Source of the DNA: Nocardia seriolae NBRC 15557
GTDB taxonomy: Bacteria > Actinomycetota > Actinomycetes > Mycobacteriales > Mycobacteriaceae
DNA length: 38,580 bases
NCBI RefSeq assembly: GCF_007990715.1
Contig: NZ_BJWY01000072.1
Span: 1-38,580 of the forward strand
Direction: 5' to 3'
A program made the position numbers and the translations under genes. Below the pieces are notes generated by a model, which was not told where the DNA came from, did no database searches, and saw only the letters and a list, made by a program, of their open reading frames with translations. Positions within the stretch are counted from its first letter, which is position 1, and each line of letters begins with the position of its first letter. This document shows, one piece after another, positions 32,106 through 38,580 of the stretch.

Positions 32106-32117
32106 TCGTTATGACGA
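32106..32117. promoter_or_regulatory. Possible operator between TetR and tautomerase genes
   Basis: TCGTTATGACGA has 4-bp arms (TCGT/ACGA). It lies 44 bp from the TetR start and 39 bp from the tautomerase start, in a gap that also holds the near-repeats TAGCGGCTGTC and TAGCGTGCTGTC (32079 to 32107 region). A regulator site is likely somewhere here, but the exact bases are uncertain. Confidence 0.35.
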
Positions 32118-32156
32118 GTGTTATAAGACCTCGTAGTGATGCGCAGGAGTGCGACG

Positions 32157-32588
32157 ATGCCGATGATTCACCTGACCGTGCCCGCCGGAGCCTTGACCGC
32201 CGAGGCTCGCGGCGGGTTGCTGAAATCGCTGCCGAAGACCCTGCTGGAGTGGGAAGGCGCCCCCGACACCGCGTTCTTCCGCGCGCAGGCCTGGTGCCGT
32301 GTCGAGGAGGTCGCCGACGGCGGATTCGCCGCGCTCGAAGACGACCTACCCCGGTTCCGCGTGGATGTGACCGTTCCCGAGGGCGGGCTGTCGGAGCGTC
32401 GCAAGGCGGGGCTGGTCGAGGCGGTCACCGATCAGGTGCTCGCCGCCGCGGGCCTCTGCGAGGCCGGTGGCCTGCGAGTCTGGGTGCTGATCCACGAGCA
32501 GCCGGAGGGCACCTGGGGCGCTGCCGGGGGCATCGTGAAGTTCAAGGAATTGGCAGCACTCGCGCGGGGGCAGCGCGAGAATGCGTGA
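32157..32588 (+). CDS. Tautomerase-superfamily protein
   Basis: This 143-residue protein is of the 4-oxalocrotonate tautomerase-like superfamily. Its second codon is Pro (MPMIHLTVPAGALTAEARGGL), so after removal of Met the catalytic Pro-1 would be exposed. The rest is LLKSLPKTLLEWEGAPDTAFFRAQAWCRVEEV, FRVDVTVPEGGLSERRKAGLVEAVTDQVL and VWVLIHEQPEGTWGAAGGIV. The HEQPEGTWG ending is typical of the larger tautomerases. CAGGAG stands 8 bases before the ATG. It overlaps the dehydrogenase start by 8 bp. Substrates are likely keto-enol acids or aldehydes produced by the partner dehydrogenase; this is inference from the operon. Confidence 0.84.
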   Translation: MPMIHLTVPAGALTAEARGGLLKSLPKTLLEWEGAPDTAFFRAQAWCRVEEVADGGFAALEDDLPRFRVDVTVPEGGLSERRKAGLVEAVTDQVLAAAGLCEAGGLRVWVLIHEQPEGTWGAAGGIVKFKELAALARGQRENA

Positions 32589-33756
32589 GCTGCAGTTCAT
32601 TCGGGCCGGGCATCTGGAGTGGCGGGAGCGGCCCGCGCCGGTGCCGCGCGATCCGCGAGACGCCATCGTGCGCCCGTTCGTAGCGGGCCGATGTGACGGC
32701 GACACCCTGCCGATCCATCGGCGTGTGTCCCGGGCGATGCAACTCGGGATGCGGGCCGAGCTGATCGATCCGGTCGTGGGCAGCATCTGCGGGCCGGTCC
32801 CGTTCCAGGGACCGTTCGGCATCGGGCACGAGTGCGCCGCCGAGGTGATCGAGGTGGGCGAGGGCATCACCACCCTGCGACGCGGCGATGTGGTCGTGGT
32901 GCCCTGGGCCGTCTCGTGCGGCGACTGCCGCGAATGCGGGCTCGGGCTCACCGCGAAATGCTCCACCACCCGTGCCTCGACCTTGGCGGCGTTCGGCTTC
33001 GGGCCCGCCAGCGGCCCGTGGGGTGGCATGGTCGCGGACCTGCTGCGGATTCCCTTCGCCGACCACATGCTCGTACCGGTCCCCGCCGGGGTCGACCCCG
33101 TACGGGTAGTCGCGGCCAGCGACATTCTCTCCGACGCCTGGCGATGCGTGGTCCCGGGCCTGCGAGCGCGGCCGGGCGGCAAGGTGCTCGTCCTCGGGGG
33201 CGCGGCGCAGAGCATCGGACTGTACGCGGCCGGTTTGGCGGTCCGGCACGGCGCGACCGTCGTCGACTATGTCGATCACCGCCGCGAACGCCTCGACATT
33301 GCCGAAAAGCTCGGAGCCACACCATATGCCGTGGCCTCGAAAGGGAAATTGCGGCTCGGTCACATCCCGCGCCGCGACTACGACATCGCGGTGGAGGGCA
33401 CCTCGACGGCGGCCGGAGTCGATGCCGCGCTGCGCTCGCTGGGTCCTGGAGGATGCTGTCAGCCCGTCGGCTACTACCTCCCGGTTATCACCAAGGTCCC
33501 GCTCATGCGCATGTACGCCAATGACGCCACCCTGAAGATCGGTGTCTCCAACGTCCGGCCGATCCTGCCGGACGTCCTGGATTTCGTTGCCCGGCACGAC
33601 TTCCCCGCCGAAGTGGTCACCACCCTGACCGCCGACTGGGCGGACGCACCCGAGGCGTACCGGGCGCACACCACCAAGCTGGTCCTGCACCGTAGCCCGC
33701 TCCACACCGCCGATCGGATCGAAACGAACGCCACCCCAAAGAAATTGAAGCCATGA
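32581..33756 (+). CDS. Zinc-dependent alcohol dehydrogenase (MDR family)
   Basis: This 391-residue paralogue of the dehydrogenase at 10.8 kb has the same order of motifs. Catalytic zinc residues are Cys38 and His83-Glu84 (GIGHECAAEV). Structural zinc cysteines are 113, 116, 119 and 127 (SCGDCRECGLGLTAKC). The Rossmann strand VLVLGGAAQSIGLYAAGLAV follows. The catalytic domain is longer by about 24 residues between Cys38 and His83 (IHRRVSRAMQLGMRAEL). The ATG overlaps the tautomerase stop by 8 bp, and the stop overlaps the next tautomerase as ATGA. The tight packing implies one pathway with an alcohol or aldehyde intermediate. Cofactor and substrate are not fixed by sequence. Confidence 0.88.
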   Translation: MRELQFIRAGHLEWRERPAPVPRDPRDAIVRPFVAGRCDGDTLPIHRRVSRAMQLGMRAELIDPVVGSICGPVPFQGPFGIGHECAAEVIEVGEGITTLRRGDVVVVPWAVSCGDCRECGLGLTAKCSTTRASTLAAFGFGPASGPWGGMVADLLRIPFADHMLVPVPAGVDPVRVVAASDILSDAWRCVVPGLRARPGGKVLVLGGAAQSIGLYAAGLAVRHGATVVDYVDHRRERLDIAEKLGATPYAVASKGKLRLGHIPRRDYDIAVEGTSTAAGVDAALRSLGPGGCCQPVGYYLPVITKVPLMRMYANDATLKIGVSNVRPILPDVLDFVARHDFPAEVVTTLTADWADAPEAYRAHTTKLVLHRSPLHTADRIETNATPKKLKP

Positions 33757-34249
33757 CGCTTATCACGGTAACCAGCGAGAAGGGGAGGCTGTCGCTCGAC
33801 CAGCGCCGGGAGCTGGCCCGCACACTCACCGACGCGGTACTCGTTCCCGAAGTCGGGCAACCAGCTCCCGCGGCTCGTATCGGATTCCAGGTGCATTTCG
33901 TCGAGCGCGAACCCGACACGATGGCGATCGGCGGGATGCCGGTCAGCGACCAGCAGCACCGGGTGGATGTCATGGTCATCGACATCGCGGTGATGGACGG
34001 CGACTGGCCCCGGGAGGTCCGCGCCGAGGTCATCGAGCGCACTTTTGCCGCGCTGACCGGGGCCACCGGGCCGAAGCGCCGGCTCCTACCTGGTGGATCA
34101 ATTTCCGGGTGATCGACGAAGGCAGCTGGGGCTCACGCGGCGGCGTACTGTCGGTTCTCGACCTGCTCGCCAGTGGCGTCTTCACCGAGCAGAAGGCCGC
34201 GGCGGTCCGAGCGCACATCACCGAGGTGTCCGAGCCGGTGGCGGGGTGA
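33753..34249 (+). pseudogene. Tautomerase-like gene with a frameshift
   Basis: The frame from ATG 33753 reads TLITVTSEKGRLSLDQRRELA, then FQVHFVEREPDTMAIGGMPVSD and DVMVIDIAVMDGDWPREVRAEVIERTFAAL, and stops at 34112 after nonsense residues. The continuation lies in the next frame: TWWINFRVIDEGSWGSRGG, then SVLDLLASGVFTEQKAAAVRA, ending at TGA 34247-34249. One missing base near 34073 explains it. The restored product of about 165 residues is a tautomerase-superfamily member. The second residue is Thr instead of Pro, so even the intact form lacked the usual catalytic Pro-1. It overlaps the dehydrogenase stop as ATGA. A sequencing error is an alternative to true decay. Confidence 0.72.
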
Positions 34250-34446
34250 TGACCTCGCCGGTTTCCTCGAGCGGGCGCTGAATTTCCCTGGCCTGCGCCG
34301 TCTTACGTGGTGAGTGGCGCGCACGGACCGCCACATCGGCCAGGAGGAGCCAGTCATCTCCATTCGGACACCCGCGTCGATCGGGCGGCCGCTGCAACGA
34401 GCCCGGCGCCTGCACCGGAAGCTGGTGCGGGCGCATCGGGATCAGG
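34250..34446. other. Gap without recognised gene
   Basis: The 197 bases between the frameshifted tautomerase and the end of the MFS gene contain a short open frame (34314-34511, Arg-rich) with no family likeness that runs antisense into the MFS gene. I consider it non-coding. No hairpin with a T-run was found. Confidence 0.5.
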
Positions 34447-36030
34447 TCAGTGAACGGGTTGTGGCGCATCATCGGCGCGTGGTGCAGGACGCGTGGCGGG
34501 GCGCTCGCTGACCTCGGCTTCGGGTGCGGCTGGGCGCAGCGTCACGGCCAGCACCAGGGCTCCGGCCAGGGCGAAGGCCATGGTCCAGACCGAGCCGACG
34601 TGCATGGCGTGGATGAAGGCGTGGTCGGCGGCGTGGGTTAGGTCGGGGCGGCCGATTGCCGCCGCGACGTGGCGGGCCTGCTCGGCGGAGACCTGGGCGG
34701 GCTCGCGGGCGGCGTCGGGGAGGGTGGTTACCTTGTCCTGCATGCTATTTCGGTAGGTGATTGACATGATGGTTCCGCCGACCGCGATGCCCAGGACGCT
34801 ACCGGTCTGCCGGACCGTGCTGTTGACCGCGGAGCCGGCTCCGGCCAGTTTCAGCGGCAGCGTGGTCATGACGGCGGCGGACACCGATCCGATCGCCATG
34901 CCGATCGAGAAGCCTTGCAGCCCGGCCAGGATCACGTTCCAGGCGATGGGCGTATCCAACTCGAAGAACACGCCGCCGCCCATGCACAGGGCCCCGGCCG
35001 TGAGCGCGGTCGCGGCGACCGGCCGCAGCCCCCAGCGGCGCATCAGCCGGACGCCGAGCGGCCCGCCGATGATCACGCCGAGCGCGGCGGGGGAGTTGAT
35101 CAGACCTGCGGCCAACGGTGAGAAACCGCGTGCGCCTTGCAGATAGAACGCGGCGTAGAAACCGGCCGCGGTCATGGCGAGGAACAGCAGCCCCAGCGCC
35201 GCGTTGCCGCCGCCGAAGACCCGCTGCGCGAGCAGTCGCGGATCGAAACTCGGCTGTGCGGAACGTAATTCGACCACCACGAACGCGGACAGCAACGCCG
35301 CCCCGCCCGCGATGGGAACCCACACCGACACCGGCGTCCACGCCGCGACCTGTCCGGCCCGGATCAATCCGTAGGCGAGAGCGGCCAATCCGCTGATCGA
35401 CAACACCAGGCCGGGCAGATCCCAACCCCGCGGCACGGGATTGCGGAAGTTCGGCACCACCGCCGCGACCCCGGCCAGGGCGCCCACCACGACGGGCACA
35501 TTCACCAGAAACACCGAGCCCCAACAGAAGTGGTCGAGCAGCACCCCGGCCAGCGGCGGCCCGGCGGCCAGCCCCACACCCGCCGAGGTCGAGAACAACC
35601 CGATGGCCGAGGCCCGGGCCGGACCGGTGAAGGTCCAGTTGACCGTGGCCATGGTGGCGGGCATGATCAGCGCGCTTCCGACGCCCATCACGGCCCGCGC
35701 GGTAATGAGCTGCCCCGGATCCGCGGAGTAGGCGGCCCAGATGGAGGACACGGCGAAGATCATCAGCCCGGTCGCGAGCACGCCGCGATGCCCGAACCGG
35801 TCCCCGAGCGCCCCGGCGGTGAACATCAGCGCGGCGAACACCAGCGTGTAGGACCCCGAAGCCCATTGCAGCTGAGCGGGATTCGCGCCCAGTCCGCGCG
35901 CCGGATCGGCGAGTGTCTCGAGTGCGGTGGCGAGGATGGTGTTGTCGATCCAGATCAACAGGGAGGACAGCAGGAGTACGGCGAGTATCAGCCGCTGCCG
36001 CGATTTCGGCAGGGTCTCAGGCGCAGTCAT
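34447..36030 (-). CDS. MFS drug exporter, EmrB/QacA (14-TM) type
   Basis: This 527-residue proton-driven exporter of the DHA2 group has 14 hydrophobic segments. Motif D1 is LIWIDNTILATALETL in TM1. Motif A is GDRFGHRGVL after TM2. Motif C is visible in TM5 (GLAAGPPLAGVLLD). The rest is standard, with a C-terminal loop of about 60 residues and a Pro/Arg-rich tail. Such pumps remove dyes, biocides or antibiotics. The ATG at 36030 follows two inverted copies of AGATTGNCAGGNNCCTGAC, shared with the divergent MarR gene, so MarR is the likely repressor and the pump's own substrate the likely inducer. Confidence 0.93.
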   Translation of the reverse strand: MTAPETLPKSRQRLILAVLLLSSLLIWIDNTILATALETLADPARGLGANPAQLQWASGSYTLVFAALMFTAGALGDRFGHRGVLATGLMIFAVSSIWAAYSADPGQLITARAVMGVGSALIMPATMATVNWTFTGPARASAIGLFSTSAGVGLAAGPPLAGVLLDHFCWGSVFLVNVPVVVGALAGVAAVVPNFRNPVPRGWDLPGLVLSISGLAALAYGLIRAGQVAAWTPVSVWVPIAGGAALLSAFVVVELRSAQPSFDPRLLAQRVFGGGNAALGLLFLAMTAAGFYAAFYLQGARGFSPLAAGLINSPAALGVIIGGPLGVRLMRRWGLRPVAATALTAGALCMGGGVFFELDTPIAWNVILAGLQGFSIGMAIGSVSAAVMTTLPLKLAGAGSAVNSTVRQTGSVLGIAVGGTIMSITYRNSMQDKVTTLPDAAREPAQVSAEQARHVAAAIGRPDLTHAADHAFIHAMHVGSVWTMAFALAGALVLAVTLRPAAPEAEVSERPATRPAPRADDAPQPVH

Positions 36031-36044
36031 GGAAACCTTCGATA

Positions 36045-36102
36045 AGATTGGCAGGAACCTGACGATCGCAAGTGTGCGTGAGTGTCAGGAACCTGTCAAT
36101 CT
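36045..36102. promoter_or_regulatory. Two MarR-type operators
   Basis: The core CAGGAACCTG occurs at 36052-36061 and 36086-36095. The wider sites, 36045-36063 on the plus strand and 36084-36102 read on the minus strand, share AGATTGNCAGGNNCCTGAC; the two are inverted copies. They sit between the divergent MFS and MarR genes, where they can control both. Confidence 0.8.
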
Positions 36103-36120
36103 CTGGAGAGGGTGGTGCCG

Positions 36121-36621
36121 ATGGGCCGGGACGGTTCGCGCAAATCAGCTCGGGTGGACGCCGATTCGGCGCAGGTCGACGCACAGGCCGAGGAATTCCA
36201 TTGCGGCAGTGATGGTTCCCTGACCTTCATGGTCCGCAAGGCCTGGCTCAGCATGCGCGCCTCGATCGCCCAGCCGCTGGTGGAGTTCAATCTCACGACC
36301 TCCCAGTACGCCACCCTGATGATGACCCAGCGCGAACCCGGCATGTCCGTCTCCGATATCGCCCGCCAGGTCGGCAGCACCCGCCAAGCGGCGAACGAAA
36401 TGCTCGCCACCCTCGAAAAGGACGGCATCATCGAACGCCGTCCCCACCCCACCGACCGCCGCACCCACCAGGTCTATGTCACCGACGCGGGCCGAGACCT
36501 CTACGAGCGGGCCCACGCCGCCGTCAGCCGCCGCGAAGCCGAACTGGAATCCGCCTTCACCCCCGCCCAACGCACCGCCATCCGCGAATGGCTCACCGGC
36601 ATGGCCGAAGCCTGCCGCTGA
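36121..36621 (+). CDS. MarR family regulator
   Basis: This 166-residue winged-helix dimer has a helical N-terminus of about 35 polar residues, then RKAWLSMRASIAQPLVEFNLTTSQYATLMMTQREPGMSVSDIARQVGSTRQAANEMLATLEKDGIIERR. The beta-wing reads HPTDRRTHQVYVTDAGRDLYERA, where D-R-R is the MarR signature. The C-terminal dimer helices are FTPAQRTAIREWLTGMAEA. The ATG at 36121 is the most likely start, with GAGAGGG 9 bases before; the frame is open to 36082, but that would place operator bases in the coding region. It is divergent from the MFS exporter and shares two operators. Confidence 0.88.
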   Translation: MGRDGSRKSARVDADSAQVDAQAEEFHCGSDGSLTFMVRKAWLSMRASIAQPLVEFNLTTSQYATLMMTQREPGMSVSDIARQVGSTRQAANEMLATLEKDGIIERRPHPTDRRTHQVYVTDAGRDLYERAHAAVSRREAELESAFTPAQRTAIREWLTGMAEACR

Positions 36622-36940
36622 CCGGACCCGAGTACCGGCCCCGCTCAGAGACTGCCGAGGCCGCCGGCGAAAAGCCACTGCTATCAGGCGGTGTGAATCC
36701 CCGAGGCCGATGGTGGTGTCGCGGCCCGGCGGGTGGCGCCGCCGGGCGCTTAGAGCAAGGTCGGTGCCGTCTGCCAGGTGGCCGGTGCCACCTTCGTCGA
36801 ATGGCTCGGCGGCGGTGCCGAAGCCCCGCAGCGATGTTCATCATGGATCAATCGCGGCGCGGGAACAGGCGATGAGGTTCGAATCAATCGCCGCGGTCGT
36901 GTGATTCGAATTGTGGTCTCGTCGAGGTGATTCACCGCGC
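36622..36940. other. Gap between convergent MarR and PucR genes, with an inverted repeat
   Basis: No frame in these 319 bases carries a recognised family. A perfect 9-bp inverted repeat, TTCGAATCA (36878-36886) and TGATTCGAA (36902-36910), lies near the PucR stop. It may act as a two-way terminator for the convergent genes, though no T-run follows. Short repeats of AATCAATCGC-type bases surround it. Confidence 0.5.
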
Positions 36941-38449
36941 TCAGCGCAGGGCGAGGGCGAGGAAGAAGTCGACGCGGTCTTCCAGGCGTGACAGGTCGCG
37001 GTTGGTGAGTTCCTCGATGCGCTGGATGCGGTAGCGCAGCGTATTGACGTGCAGGTGCAGCAGATCCGCGCATTTGGTCCAGGAGCCGGAGACCTCGAGG
37101 AAGGTTTCCAGGGTGTGGACCAGGTCGGCGCGGTTGTCCTGGTCGTAGACGCGCAAGGGGTCGAGGAGGCGGACGCGGAACATGCGGCGCACCTCGTCGG
37201 GGACGCTGGCGAGCAGCAGCATGTGGGTGGCCAGTTCGTCGTGGCGCACGACGCTGGTGGGCTGCTGGCGTTCGGCGGCCATGCGGCGGGCGTAGCGGGC
37301 CTCTTCGACCGCGCCGCGCAGGCCCTCGCCGTCGACCGCGCCGCTGATGCCCACGGACAGACAGCTCTGCTGGAGACCGGGTTCGAGAGCTTCGATGGCC
37401 CGGTGGATGTGGTCGTCGAGGGCCTGCTCATCACCGAGCGCGACCAGCAGGATCACCTCGCCGTCGACGACACCGATGGCGGGGCCGCGGCCGGAGAGGA
37501 TTTCGCGCAGCACGGCACGCAGTTCGCCGGGTCGCACCGCACCGGAGTCGGCGGTGGCCGCGACCGCGAGGTAGCGATCGGACAGGCCGAGCCCGGTGAG
37601 TTCGAGGCGCGAGATGATGTCGGCCGGTTTGGAATCGGACATGATCAGCTCGATGAGCTCCTGGGCCAGGCGGCCCTCGGCGCTCTGCCGATCGTCCTGG
37701 CGGGCCTTCTCGAGGGCCACGACCGCGGCCAGTTCGCCGATCAGCGCGCGGCGTTCCTCGGGCCAGTCCTTGTAGTCGCTTTCGAAGACCAGGAACCAGT
37801 CCGCGATGCGTGAGGTGCCGTCGGCGTCCACCGCGAACAGCGAGTAGCGGATCTGGTTGTGGGAAAGCACATGCGGCAGCCGCTTCGCGCCGAGGAATGC
37901 CGATCGCACCTGTTCGGGCAGGTCACGGGTGGGCCCGGCGACCACGCGCCCGAGCGAGGACACCACCCAGCACCGCGTGCCGAGGGTGCGATGCACCAGA
38001 TCGAGCACCGAATCCAGCCCGCCGCCCGACACCAGTTGCCGGTGCCGATCCAGGATGGCGCTCAGATCCGCGGCCCGTCCCGAGGACAGCCGCCGGTTGA
38101 TCTGCTCGGTGATCGTGGCGAAGGCGATGTGCTCCTCGACATCGAACAGTGGCATTCGGTGTTTCTTACAAGCGGCGATCAAATCCGCGGGCGGTTCGCC
38201 GTAGAGGGCGCTACCGGCGACCAGCGCGGCCACTTTGGCCCGCGCGATATTGCTGACGAATTGCTCACTGTCCTCGGGTTTTGTGTGCCATTGCAGCCCG
38301 GTCAGCACGAAGTCGCCGCCGGACAGGTACCGGCTGGGATCGAGCATGTCGGTGGTTACGACCCAGCGTACGAAGCGGTCCAGCTCGTCCTCTCCGGTGA
38401 CGAGCCGTAGGCCCAGGTCGTTCATGGTCAGCAGGGAACGTAACCGCAT
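36941..38449 (-). CDS. PucR family transcriptional regulator
   Basis: This 502-residue regulator has an N-terminal PucR-type domain at about 1-125 (MRLRSLLTMNDLGLRLVTGEDELDRFVRWVVTTDML and then LIAACKKHRMPLFDVEEHIAF). A GAF-like or GGDEF-like middle (CdaR type) follows, with LVALGDEQALDDHIHRAIEAL. The C-terminal HTH_30 helix-turn-helix is TKCADLLHLHVNTLRYRIQRIEELTNRDLS. Such proteins activate genes for purine or amino-acid use, or answer to unknown small molecules. The ATG at 38449 is the family start. No target gene is seen next to it within the window; 131 bases of its upstream region remain at the edge. Confidence 0.92.
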   Translation of the reverse strand: MRLRSLLTMNDLGLRLVTGEDELDRFVRWVVTTDMLDPSRYLSGGDFVLTGLQWHTKPEDSEQFVSNIARAKVAALVAGSALYGEPPADLIAACKKHRMPLFDVEEHIAFATITEQINRRLSSGRAADLSAILDRHRQLVSGGGLDSVLDLVHRTLGTRCWVVSSLGRVVAGPTRDLPEQVRSAFLGAKRLPHVLSHNQIRYSLFAVDADGTSRIADWFLVFESDYKDWPEERRALIGELAAVVALEKARQDDRQSAEGRLAQELIELIMSDSKPADIISRLELTGLGLSDRYLAVAATADSGAVRPGELRAVLREILSGRGPAIGVVDGEVILLVALGDEQALDDHIHRAIEALEPGLQQSCLSVGISGAVDGEGLRGAVEEARYARRMAAERQQPTSVVRHDELATHMLLLASVPDEVRRMFRVRLLDPLRVYDQDNRADLVHTLETFLEVSGSWTKCADLLHLHVNTLRYRIQRIEELTNRDLSRLEDRVDFFLALALR

Positions 38450-38580
38450 TTTTACGAGGCTAACAGTCGGTGACGGCCGGGTTACCGAACTTGGATGTAA
38501 CTACAAACGAGTCCCTGTGAACCAGGCCACAGATTCGGATGTCTCGTTCTTTCGGGCATGACGGTCCGGCGGGTTAGTAC

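Noticed and set aside
34314..34511. 65-codon Arg-rich frame after the frameshifted tautomerase
   Set aside because: No family likeness, overlaps the MFS gene end on the opposite strand, and has no ribosome site.
36878..36910. Invertible-element or recombinase site at the TTCGAATCA inverted repeat
   Set aside because: The arms are only 9 bp, there is no recombinase gene nearby and a two-way terminator explains it more simply.

Overview
The window is high-GC actinobacterial DNA, most likely Nocardia or a close mycolic-acid-containing relative. The main evidence is the block mptB, an ABC exporter and ctaA on the minus strand, followed by sufR-B-D-C-S-U-T on the plus strand. This matches the gene order remembered for Mycobacterium tuberculosis Rv1456c to Rv1466. 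GTG starts, overlapping ATGA/GTGA gene junctions, many TetR regulators, MmpL-like transporters, F420-type nitroreductase-fold proteins and a Ku gene fit the same assignment. No tRNA, rRNA or CRISPR array was seen.

Layout. 1-1.3 kb is a worn edge: the right end of an IS3-family element that cut a small secreted-protein gene, then a decayed GNAT gene. 1.35-5.8 kb holds ctaA, an ABC permease and ATPase, and mptB, transcribed leftwards as one unit. 5.9-14.5 kb is an accessory block lying exactly between mptB and sufR, which I recall as divergent neighbours in M. tuberculosis. It holds an MMPL transporter, a CsoR/CstR-family sensor with a DUF302 protein, two TetR genes, a deazaflavin-type reductase, a zinc alcohol dehydrogenase, a SigJ/ECF41-like sigma factor, a DoxX-like protein, an LLM flavin oxidoreductase and an NmrA-like gene remnant. 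14.6-21.1 kb is the SUF iron-sulfur assembly operon with its SufR repressor and a strong hairpin at the end.

21.1-31.2 kb is mixed: an ADP-ribosylglycohydrolase, a TetR/cupin divergent pair, a LexA-type repressor, a DUF4189 secreted protein with a classic terminator, and a TetR/MMPL/DDN cluster. Then come a secreted beta-propeller, a TPR-like protein, a GNAT, Ku and a very small secreted protein. 31.4-36.6 kb carries a TetR divergent from a tautomerase, zinc alcohol dehydrogenase and frameshifted tautomerase operon, then an MFS exporter divergent from its probable MarR regulator. The window ends with a PucR-type regulator.

Most notable points. (1) A CsoR/CstR-like repressor lacks the copper-binding histidine, and three copies of one 16-bp G/C-tract palindrome link it to DUF302 and an MMPL transporter. 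(2) The second MMPL gene has lost about 300 codons, and about 90 bp of its coding sequence lie inverted inside it, although the frame stays open. (3) A triple tandem operator lies between a TetR gene and a reductase gene. (4) A SufR-type operator overlaps the sufR start codon. (5) Several genes are visibly decaying next to intact paralogues.
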